Source of the DNA: Pseudomonas fluorescens
GTDB taxonomy: Bacteria > Pseudomonadota > Gammaproteobacteria > Pseudomonadales > Pseudomonadaceae
Length of the DNA stretch: 59,971 nt
Assembly (NCBI RefSeq): GCF_000968015.1
Contig: NZ_LACH01000052.1
Coordinates: forward strand, 1 to 59,971
Reading direction: 5' to 3'
The translations under genes were made by a program, and so were the position numbers. Shown in pieces: positions 53,447 through 59,971 of the stretch (positions within the stretch are counted from its first letter, which is position 1; every line of letters starts with the position of its first letter). A model generated the notes under the pieces. That model saw only the letters and a list, made by a program, of their open reading frames with translations, was not told the origin of the DNA and made no database searches.

Positions 53447-53535
53447 GGGTTGCATTCTCAACAAGGGCCTGCAAGTTGCCATAAGCTTGATTGAGGGGAA
53501 AGCAGGCAATTGTTGGTTGAATGTGAAGGCCTTGA

Positions 53536-53620
53536 AGATCAAAAGATCGCAGCCTTCGGCAGCTCCTACATTTGGAACGCGGTCTCCGTAGGAGCTGCCG
53601 AAGGCTGCGATCTTTGATCT
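53536..53620. repeat. REP pair, family B
   Basis: Inverted arms (AGATCGCAGCCTTCGGCAGC and complement) between the divergent MFS and GH15 genes. Confidence 0.87.
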
Positions 53621-53743
53621 GGGCGCTGAACTCTAGCCCCACCAAACCAGTCAGCTGATTAGGCCCTCAACTCAAGGCGCTGACGTCGGCACTACCCTGT
53701 TCATCGTCGGCGGACTGAGCCTTTTATCCGGAGTTTCGCGGCA

Positions 53744-55567
53744 ATGGCTGATTATCCCGAACGACAAAGCGCTATCGATGCCCATGGCATCATCGGCGAC
53801 ATGCGCAGCGCGGCGCTGGTCAACGACAAAGGCAGTGTGGACTTTTTCTGCTGGCCGGAATTCGACAGCCCGTCGATCTTCTGCTCGCTGCTGGACACGC
53901 CTGAGGCCGGGATTTTCCAACTGTCCCCGGATTTACCCGACGCTCGCCGCGAGCAGATTTACCTGCCCGACACCAATGTGCTGCAAACCCGTTGGCTCAG
54001 CGACCGCGCAGTCGTCGAAGTCACCGATCTGCTGCCCATCGGCGACAGCGAAGATGACACGCCGGTGCTGATGCGCCGGGTTCGTGTGGTCAGCGGCCAG
54101 GCAACGTTTCATATGCGTTGCGCCGTGCGTCATGACTACGCTCGCGCCAAGACCCGCGCGCGTATGGATGAAGAAGACGTCACCTTCGAGGCCGCCAATC
54201 AGCCGTCCCTGCGCCTGTCTTCGGATCAGGTTTTGCGTATAGACGGCCATGCGGCAGTCGCCGAATTCACCCTCGAACAGGACCAGACCGCCGAGTTCAT
54301 GCTGGGTGGTATCGATGACCCACGGTTCAAGGAAGGCGCCGCCGCGATCTGTCTGGCACGGACCCTGAAGTTCTGGCGTGACTGGATCGGCCAATCCAAC
54401 TATCGCGGCCGCTGGCGGGAAATGGTCAATCGCTCGGCCCTGGCACTGAAGCTGCTGACCTCGCGCAAGCATGGCGCAATCCTCGCCGCCGCGACCTTCG
54501 GCCTGCCCGAAACGCCTGGCGGCGAGCGCAATTGGGACTACCGCTACACGTGGATCCGCGACGCCTCGTTCACCGTCTATGCGTTCATGCGCCTGGGCTT
54601 CGTTCAGGAAGCCAATGAATACATGCGCTGGCTGCGCGGGCGGGTCAGCGATTGCCACGGCAAGTCCATGAAACTCAACATCCTCTACGCCATCGATGGC
54701 CGCCAGGAACTGCCGGAAACCGAACTCTCGCACCTCTGCGGCCATGGCGGCGCAACACCAGTGCGCATTGGCAATCAGGCTTACGACCAGGTCCAGCTCG
54801 ACATCTTCGGCGAGCTGATGGACGCGGTGTATCTGGTCAACAAATACGGCGACGCCATCTCCCATGAAGGCTGGAAACACACGGTGGAAGTGGTCGATCA
54901 GGTCTGCGAAACCTGGGAGCAAAAGGACGTTGGCATCTGGGAAATGCGCGGCGAGCAGCATCACTTCCTGCACTCGCGACTGATGTGCTGGGTGGCACTG
55001 GACCGGGCCATTCGCCTCGCCTCTAAACGCTCACTGCCCGCCCCGTTCGCCCGCTGGGACCAGACCCGACAGGCGATCTACGCGGACATCTGGGAAAATT
55101 TCTGGAACGAAGAGCGCGGGCATTTCGTCCAGTACATCGGCGGCACCGCGCTTGATGGTTCGATGCTGCTGATGCCGCTGGTGCGCTTCGTCAGCGCCAA
55201 AGACCCGCGCTGGCTCGCAACCCTCGATGCCATCGAAAAAAACCTGGTGCGCGACGGCATGGTTTACCGCTATCGCAATGACGACACCCGAATCGACGGC
55301 CTCGACGGCACCGAAGGCGCCTTCGCCGCGTGCTCATTCTGGTACGTCGAATGCCTGGCCCGCGCTGGCCGGGTTGAAAAGGCGCACCTGGAATTTGAAC
55401 AGTTGCTGAGGTACGCCAACCCGTTGGGGTTGTACGCCGAAGAGTTCGACAGCCACGCGCGGCATCTGGGCAATACGCCGCAAGCGCTGACGCATTTGGC
55501 ACTGATCAGTGCGGCGTGTTTTCTGGATCGGAAATTGAGTGGGGAGAAGAGTTTCTGGCAGCCTTGA
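53744..55567 (+). CDS. GH15 glucoamylase/trehalase-like hydrolase
   Basis: The 607-residue protein is a family 15 glycoside hydrolase of the bacterial type found near trehalose and glycogen genes. An N-terminal beta-sandwich (about 1-220, starting IDAHGIIGDMRSAALVNDKG) precedes an (alpha/alpha)6 barrel with NWDYRYTWIRDASF at about 264-277. Candidate catalytic acids are the Glu residues in DVGIWEMRGE and LYAEEFD. No signal peptide is seen, so it should act in the cytoplasm, hydrolysing alpha-glucosides such as trehalose or maltodextrins; the choice between them cannot be read here. GGAG lies nine bases before the ATG. Confidence 0.88.
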   Translation: MADYPERQSAIDAHGIIGDMRSAALVNDKGSVDFFCWPEFDSPSIFCSLLDTPEAGIFQLSPDLPDARREQIYLPDTNVLQTRWLSDRAVVEVTDLLPIGDSEDDTPVLMRRVRVVSGQATFHMRCAVRHDYARAKTRARMDEEDVTFEAANQPSLRLSSDQVLRIDGHAAVAEFTLEQDQTAEFMLGGIDDPRFKEGAAAICLARTLKFWRDWIGQSNYRGRWREMVNRSALALKLLTSRKHGAILAAATFGLPETPGGERNWDYRYTWIRDASFTVYAFMRLGFVQEANEYMRWLRGRVSDCHGKSMKLNILYAIDGRQELPETELSHLCGHGGATPVRIGNQAYDQVQLDIFGELMDAVYLVNKYGDAISHEGWKHTVEVVDQVCETWEQKDVGIWEMRGEQHHFLHSRLMCWVALDRAIRLASKRSLPAPFARWDQTRQAIYADIWENFWNEERGHFVQYIGGTALDGSMLLMPLVRFVSAKDPRWLATLDAIEKNLVRDGMVYRYRNDDTRIDGLDGTEGAFAACSFWYVECLARAGRVEKAHLEFEQLLRYANPLGLYAEEFDSHARHLGNTPQALTHLALISAACFLDRKLSGEKSFWQP

Positions 55568-55578
55568 GACCGAGTTGC

Positions 55579-55678
55579 CCCTTTCGCGAGCAGGCTCGCT
55601 CCCACATTTGATCTCGGTCGTACACAAACTTGGTGTCCATTAAAGATTAAATGTGGGAGCGAGCCTGCTCGCGAAGAG
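55579..55678. repeat. REP pair, family A
   Basis: Inverted GGGAGCGAGCCTGCTCGC units right after the GH15 gene. The remainder, 55679-55902, shows no gene, only an A-rich run near 55718-55728. Confidence 0.86.
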
Positions 55679-55902
55679 GCCATCAGCCCTAACACGAGGC
55701 TGGCTGAATACCGGCGAAAAAAAATAAGGAAGACGTACGCCAAGGTCCTACAACAATTAAACAAACCCCGCCCAATCACCACGAAGCCACTCATTTCTAC
55801 AGCCCAAAATCCTTTGTTGCCAGCCGTTACATCCCCCCCTACCATCGACCGTCAACGGGTACAGCGGAGCTGTCCAACAAAACCCGAATTCAAGGAACCA
55901 GA

Positions 55903-56292
55903 ATGACCCAGCGCATCCACCGCAGCATCGACGCCCCTCTCAGGTCCGGACTGAACCGCGACGAATTGTGGGAAGCCCAAGACAAAGGCCTGATCAAATG
56001 CTGGGAAATCGGCCGCCAACGCGCCGCCCGTTTCCCCGAACTCGCGCAACGCTGCCTTGCCAGCGAACTCCCGGTGCTGGGCTGGAAAGGTGGCGTCAGC
56101 CGCAGCCTGAAAAAACTCGAAAAGTACGGATCCCTCAAATACCTCGCTCAGTGGCAGGGGTTACGCGGGGAAGATCTGGATGTTGATTTGGGTGAAGAAC
56201 GGGCATTGACCTGTTCGCGGACCAGCATGGTGGTGACGTTTACGCCGGATCGGTCGAAGTATTTTAATCAGGTGGCGGAAATGGATGCTTGA
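55903..56292 (+). CDS. Hypothetical protein, 129 residues
   Basis: A small basic protein I do not recognise. AAGGAA six bases before the ATG and GC-rich codon use typical of the chromosome support it as real. It begins TQRIHRSIDAPLRSGLNRDE and is mostly charged helix, with LGWKGGVSRSLKKLEKYGSL in the middle and no signal peptide or membrane segment. Its neighbour downstream has very different base composition, so the two are probably not one functional unit, though they are read in the same direction with 154 bases between them. Confidence 0.65.
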   Translation: MTQRIHRSIDAPLRSGLNRDELWEAQDKGLIKCWEIGRQRAARFPELAQRCLASELPVLGWKGGVSRSLKKLEKYGSLKYLAQWQGLRGEDLDVDLGEERALTCSRTSMVVTFTPDRSKYFNQVAEMDA

Positions 56293-56446
56293 GGCTCATA
56301 CCTGTGAGCGATGCAGCAAGTTGAACACAGACGAGCCACGTCAATACTTTCCATCTAGCAGATGATGGCAGCAGCACAAAAATCAAAGACCATATTGCAG
56401 TACAACGCTGCGTCGACAACGATCACATTATTCGAAGAACTAGACC

Positions 56447-57697
56447 ATGACCGCTATTGCCTTACTAAATGCCGACAACGAACCCTATATTGTTTCAGAT
56501 AGTTTAATCACCGCAGAAGGGCCAGACCCTGACAAAAACAAAAGCGTATGGCTACCCGCTCAAGGACAAATAAAATCTGAATGGATTGAAGTTGACCAAC
56601 CAGATGCAAACACTATAAAAATATTCCACATTACTCGATTAGGGCGAAAATGCTTCACCTTGCCCGACAACACGGGAATACTTGCCTTTGCAGACTCTTG
56701 CGAGGCAGCATATTCCTTTTGGGATAAGCTCTCCGACAAAATCAATACAAACAAATCATATGACAACTTATCCCGACCTAGCTTAAATACTTTGCACGAC
56801 ACAATCTCCGGACTAGGAAACGACGCACATAAATTTTCACTTCTTGGCATACTGATAGATGAAAACTCTCGTAGAGTACCGTTCATACACAACCCTACGA
56901 TACAATTGACAACCAAGAACTTTGGCACTTGCTATATCTGCGGCACTGGAGCAAGCCAACTTGCAGAAATTATTAAAGCCAAGGATCAAGCAATTACCGC
57001 GGAACTTCGCTCAAAAAAAATATCAATCACGGAAGACCTAGCGGAACATATATCGGCCGAAATGCTGTATCAAGAAAGCGATATTAGTAACGGCTACGAT
57101 AAAGAAACGCCTTTGGCAGCATTCTGTGGAGGTTTTTACGAGTGGCACAAAATCGACCCCGTCGGTGTAAGAACCATGCCTAGCAGGGTTGACTTACATT
57201 TTTTGATTCTAGAGGGAAAACTTATACTTTCAAGAATCTATCTAATTGAACAAATGCAAACGCTCGGGAAAACCGCCCTTGAACGTTATGCCACTAGCGT
57301 AATAACCTTAGGGTGTAAATTTTTCGAGGTACCTAAAGACGTTCCTTACAACGAATACTCGAAATTCGTATCTGACGAGCATGAAAATATTGGCGTATTT
57401 ATTAAATCAACGTTCTCTCTTTATGATGAAGACAAGAAAAACAAAACACCAAAACGCCTATCCGGCAAAACCAACTCGGACACCTTGCGGCACTTGTTCC
57501 CTACTCCACTTCAAATAGATCGCACAAGGATAATAATCGGAAACAACGAAGACACCAGTATCTCGTCCCGATGGCACGCTGAGGAATGCGGATTTATTCC
57601 GATCACTATCAAACTAATCGACGACCAGCTTGTAGTTCATATCAGCAACAACTTAATCAACTACGCATGGAAAGCTGTACAGCGCCTGAACCAATAA
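56447..57697 (+). CDS. Predicted Ntn-hydrolase, proteasome/HslV-like, AT-rich orphan
   Basis: The 416-residue protein has no name I can recall, but its first half resembles HslV and proteasome beta subunits. After Met removal Thr1 would be exposed (MTAIALLNADNEPYIVSDS), with Asp at mature position 17 exactly as in HslV. Lys58 in IKIFHITR may be the Lys33 equivalent after an insertion. A strand GILAFADSCEAAYSFWDKL matches the GFAGG-helix segment, and YICGTGASQLAEI (about 163-175) matches the GSG segment with Thr for Ser. The second half is unassigned. The gene is clearly richer in A and T than its neighbours, uses codons rare in this genome and appears horizontally acquired. The ribosome binding site is weak (GAAGAA). 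Function is inference from fold-like motifs only. Confidence 0.6.
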   Translation: MTAIALLNADNEPYIVSDSLITAEGPDPDKNKSVWLPAQGQIKSEWIEVDQPDANTIKIFHITRLGRKCFTLPDNTGILAFADSCEAAYSFWDKLSDKINTNKSYDNLSRPSLNTLHDTISGLGNDAHKFSLLGILIDENSRRVPFIHNPTIQLTTKNFGTCYICGTGASQLAEIIKAKDQAITAELRSKKISITEDLAEHISAEMLYQESDISNGYDKETPLAAFCGGFYEWHKIDPVGVRTMPSRVDLHFLILEGKLILSRIYLIEQMQTLGKTALERYATSVITLGCKFFEVPKDVPYNEYSKFVSDEHENIGVFIKSTFSLYDEDKKNKTPKRLSGKTNSDTLRHLFPTPLQIDRTRIIIGNNEDTSISSRWHAEECGFIPITIKLIDDQLVVHISNNLINYAWKAVQRLNQ

Positions 57698-57745
57698 TCG
57701 ACCCGCTACGAGCGTGCGCAGATCATTGGTAGCGACAAGCAATAA

Positions 57746-57892
57746 GTCGGACCGGCACCGCAAATAGACGAAGACCTCACCCATTTCACCGGGCGTTATG
57801 AGCGGCGAGTGCTGGCAGGTGTCGGGCATAACATTCCCGAAGAGGCGCCCGAGGCGACGGTCAGAGCGTTACTGGATCTGCTGCAGGGCTGA
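57746..57892 (+). pseudogene. 3' remnant of an alpha/beta hydrolase gene
   Basis: A frame open from after a TAA at 57743 to the TGA at 57890-57892 encodes about 48 residues: DLTHFTGRYERRVLAGVGHN, then IPEEAPEATVRALLDLLQG. This is the usual C-terminal end of an alpha/beta hydrolase with the catalytic His in GVGHN. No start and no upstream domain exist; the rest was apparently lost where the AT-rich gene now sits. Its end overlaps the 3' end of the convergent regulator gene by 32 bases. Confidence 0.65.
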
Positions 57893-58844
57893 CGCTGAAA
57901 CGCTCGCGATAGGCCTGCGGGGTCACGCCCACGGCCCGCAGAAAACTGCGTCGAAGCGTCTCTTCGCTGCCAAATCCGCATTGCACCGCCACCCGTTTGA
58001 TCGGCACGCCGGTATCGCTGAGCAAACGTCGGGCGGTCTCGACCCGAATCAGTTCGATGGCCCGGGCTGGAGTCTGGCCGGTGTCGGCGCGGTAGTGGCG
58101 GACGAAGCTGCGTTCGCTCATGCCGGCCTGCAAGGCCAGGGTCGGGATGCCCAAGTCCTTGGTGAGATTTTCACTGATCCAGGCATGAAGTTCGTCGAAA
58201 CGGTTGCCTTCCTTCTGCAAAGAGAGGGTCACGCTGAACTGCGACTGGCCGCCGGGACGTTTCAGGAATACCACCAGTTGCCGGGCGACTTCCAGGGCCA
58301 TCGTGCGGCCAAGATCTTCTTCGACCATGGCCAGCGCCAGATCGATACCGGCGGTGACCCCGGCCGAGGTCCAGACCGGGCCGTCATTGATGAAAATCGG
58401 ATTGGGTTCAACCTGCAGCCGTGGATGCTGCTGCGCCAACTGCTCGCAACGGGTCCAGTGAGTGACCACCCGCCGGCCATCGAGCCAGCCACTGGCCGCC
58501 AGCAAAAATGCCCCGGTGCACACCGACGCTACCCGTCGACACCCCGTCGCATGTTCACGCACCCACGTCACCAGCGGTTCATCTCGCGCCGCGTCGTAAA
58601 CGCCCCAGCCACCGGCAATGATCAGTGTGTCACTGCCCTCCTCGGGCAACGGCTCGGCCAACAGCGCCAATCCCGCCGACGACATCACCGCCCCGCCGCC
58701 GCAGGCAATCACCGACGGCGCATAGGGTGGCGGAAAACCTTGCTGGCGAGAAATATCGTTGGCCGAGGCGAACACCTGCAACGGCCCGGTGACGTCGAGC
58801 AGTTGCACATTGGCAAAGGCGAGCACGTGAATGGTTTTCGGCAT
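57861..58844 (-). CDS. GlxA-family AraC-type regulator
   Basis: The 327-residue protein joins an N-terminal DJ-1/PfpI-like domain (about 1-185: IHVLAFANVQLLDVTGPLQV, then ASVCTGAFLLAASGWL) to a C-terminal AraC/XylS double HTH (about 215-320: MSERSFVRHYRADTGQTPAR and VAVQCGFGSEETLRRSF). It is divergent from inhA, whose product has the same DJ-1-like fold, so it probably controls inhA, sensing a related ligand. I chose the ATG at 58844; a TTG at 58883 is an alternative but falls within a palindrome that looks like an operator. Effector unknown. Confidence 0.87.
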   Translation of the reverse strand: MPKTIHVLAFANVQLLDVTGPLQVFASANDISRQQGFPPPYAPSVIACGGGAVMSSAGLALLAEPLPEEGSDTLIIAGGWGVYDAARDEPLVTWVREHATGCRRVASVCTGAFLLAASGWLDGRRVVTHWTRCEQLAQQHPRLQVEPNPIFINDGPVWTSAGVTAGIDLALAMVEEDLGRTMALEVARQLVVFLKRPGGQSQFSVTLSLQKEGNRFDELHAWISENLTKDLGIPTLALQAGMSERSFVRHYRADTGQTPARAIELIRVETARRLLSDTGVPIKRVAVQCGFGSEETLRRSFLRAVGVTPQAYRERFSVSPAADPVTL

Positions 58845-58846
58845 GA

Positions 58847-58883
58847 TTGGCGTAATTCGTGGGGTTATTGGCGTATGCGCCAA
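58847..58883. promoter_or_regulatory. Candidate operator between regulator and inhA
   Basis: A perfect palindrome TTGGCG-TATG-CGCCAA occupies 58868-58883, and the half-site TTGGCGTA is repeated directly at 58847-58854, 21 bases (two helical turns) away. Such spaced half-sites suit an AraC-type dimer controlling the divergent pair. Confidence 0.5.
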
Positions 58884-58934
58884 ATCCTACGAGCCTAAAG
58901 TGAAGTCGTCCACCCACTTCATGAGAAAATTGCC

Positions 58935-59630
58935 ATGACGTTGCAGATCGGTTTTCTGTTGTTTCCACAGGTTCAGCAACTGGACCTCACCGGCCCTTAC
59001 GACGTACTGGCCTCGCTGCCGGACGTGAAGGTGCATTTGATCTGGAAGGACCTGATGCCGGTCACCGCGAGCACGGGCCTGGTGCTGAAACCGACCACCA
59101 CGTTCGACGATTGCCCGAAGCTGGATGTGATCTGCATTCCCGGCGGCAGTGGCGTCGGGCCGCTGATGGAAGATGAAGAGACACTGGCCTTCATCAAGGC
59201 GCAGGCCGCCACCGCGCGTTACGTCACGTCGGTGTGTACCGGCGCGCTGGTGCTCGGTGCGGCGGGTTTGCTGAAGGGCAAACACGCCACCACTCACTGG
59301 GCTTATCACGAATTGCTGGTGCCTTTGGGGGCGATCCCGGTGAAGGATCGGGTGGTGCGCGACGGCAATCTGTTGACCGGTGGCGGGATCACGGCGGGCA
59401 TCGATTTTGCCCTGACCCTGGCCGCGGAGCTGTTCGATAAGGACACGGCAGAGCTGGTGCAGTTGCAGCTGGAATATGCCCCGGCGCCGCCGTTTGCGTC
59501 AGGCAGCCCTGAGACGGCTCCGGTGAGTGTGCTGGAGGAGGCCCGCAAACGTGCCGCCGGGTCATTGAAACTGCGCTCGGAAATCACTGAACGTGTAGCA
59601 GCGAAACTCGATCAATTGTCAGCACGCTGA
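58935..59630 (+). CDS. inhA: Isonitrile hydratase InhA (DJ-1/PfpI family)
   Basis: The 231-residue protein closely resembles Pseudomonas putida isonitrile hydratase (228 residues), which adds water to isonitriles (isocyanides) giving N-substituted formamides. The start TLQIGFLLFPQVQQLDLTGP, the nucleophile-elbow Cys in VTSVCTGALVLGAAG (about residue 101), ATTHWAYHELL and LTGGGITAGIDFALTLAAEL are all diagnostic. No cofactor is needed. It is divergent from a GlxA-type regulator gene with a candidate operator between them. A bidirectional hairpin about 80 bases downstream may end its transcript. Confidence 0.9.
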   Translation: MTLQIGFLLFPQVQQLDLTGPYDVLASLPDVKVHLIWKDLMPVTASTGLVLKPTTTFDDCPKLDVICIPGGSGVGPLMEDEETLAFIKAQAATARYVTSVCTGALVLGAAGLLKGKHATTHWAYHELLVPLGAIPVKDRVVRDGNLLTGGGITAGIDFALTLAAELFDKDTAELVQLQLEYAPAPPFASGSPETAPVSVLEEARKRAAGSLKLRSEITERVAAKLDQLSAR

Positions 59631-59706
59631 TCCATGCCGACCGGCAGCCAGTGCCTGGCTGCCGTTTCCCCGGCCAAAATGATGCGCCGAGGATTTTCCA
59701 TCGCCC

Positions 59707-59732
59707 ACAAAAAAACCCGCCTAAGCGGGTTT
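59707..59732 (-). terminator. Rho-independent hairpin, strongest on the minus strand
   Basis: Stem AAACCCGC-CTAA-GCGGGTTT with seven consecutive A on the left, which is a T-run when read on the minus strand. It directly follows the stop codon of the edge gene and may also stop transcripts from inhA. Confidence 0.82.
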
Positions 59733-59733
59733 C

Positions 59734-59971
59734 TCAAGACCATTTCGACATCCTGTCGGCAGCCATCCTGGCCAATGGTCGATCATCCGTGATCCTGAGT
59801 GCTTCCTGCGACTCAGTTGATGGATCCAGATTAAACACATCAGTGAAGCGTAAACAGAGGACATACCAGCGCTCTGGTGTAAGCCATTGCCCATTCAGCC
59901 ATGAAGCCCTCTTCTGCTACACGAAACTCATCTGCCAAGGCCTTTTCGACAGAATCGGCATAGGGGACGGC
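59734..59971 (-). pseudogene. 3' end of an unknown gene, apparently frameshifted
   Basis: Two overlapping minus-strand frames look coding. One enters from the window edge (ADSVEKALADEFRVAEEGF) and stops at 59840-59842. The other is open from 59916 to the stop at 59734-59736 (WLNGQWLTPERWYVLCLRF, later ALRITDDRPLARMAADRM) and ends next to the terminator. A single frameshift near 59890-59915 would join them. I do not recognise the family. It could be a decayed gene, a sequencing error or two genes. Confidence 0.4.

Noticed and set aside
58883..58883. TTG start at 58883 for the GlxA-type regulator
   Set aside because: It would place the palindromic operator candidate inside the coding sequence and add 13 residues not typical of the DJ-1-like domain.

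Overview
The window looks like the chromosome of a fluorescent Pseudomonas (P. fluorescens group). It carries most of a pyoverdine siderophore locus in an order matching the P. aeruginosa pvd region: pvdA, fpvI, pvdR-pvdT-opmQ, pvdP, pvdM-pvdN-pvdO, pvdE, fpvA and the peptide synthetases. GC-rich coding and many REP-type inverted repeats also fit. All identifications are read from the sequence and from memory of the families; no database search was possible.

Layout. Positions 1-9054 are ordinary flanking genes: a PaaI-type thioesterase, the aldo/keto reductase dkgB, a BvgS-like hybrid kinase with its LuxR-type regulator, a degenerate receiver protein, and the Mg2+ P-type ATPase mgtA with a long leader. 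Positions 9576-28076 carry pyoverdine precursor synthesis (pvdA), the ECF sigma factor fpvI, the PvdRT-OpmQ efflux pump, the periplasmic maturation enzymes PvdP, PvdM, PvdN and PvdO, the exporter PvdE, the receptor FpvA and an esterase. Positions 28266-51103 encode two giant translationally coupled NRPSs, followed by a type II thioesterase gene and an MFS gene. Positions 53744-59971 hold a GH15 glycosidase, two unknown genes (one AT-rich, with a proteasome-like Ntn-hydrolase signature), a hydrolase remnant, a GlxA-type regulator divergent from the isonitrile hydratase inhA, and a partial gene at the edge.

How it works together. Five exact iron-starvation boxes (TAAAT-N16-CGT) precede pvdA, pvdR, pvdP, pvdM and pvdE. 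Near-matches precede the NRPS operon and the thioesterase gene, so PvdS (encoded elsewhere) probably drives the regulon. Fur-box-like sites precede fpvI and fpvA. Reading the adenylation pockets gives D-Ala, Lys, Thr (first NRPS) and then D-Ser and two hydroxyornithine-like residues (second NRPS, with thioesterase). The predicted siderophore is chromophore-D-Ala-Lys-Thr-D-Ser-OHOrn-type-cyclo-OHOrn. pvdF and fpvR, expected from the P. aeruginosa order, are both absent here, as are pvdL, pvdH, pvdS and pvdQ.

Most notable: a REP pair inserted in frame inside the epimerase domain of the terminal NRPS; the Ntn-hydrolase-like orphan at 56447-57697; and a REP pair set between the two divergent iron-starvation promoters of pvdP and pvdM.
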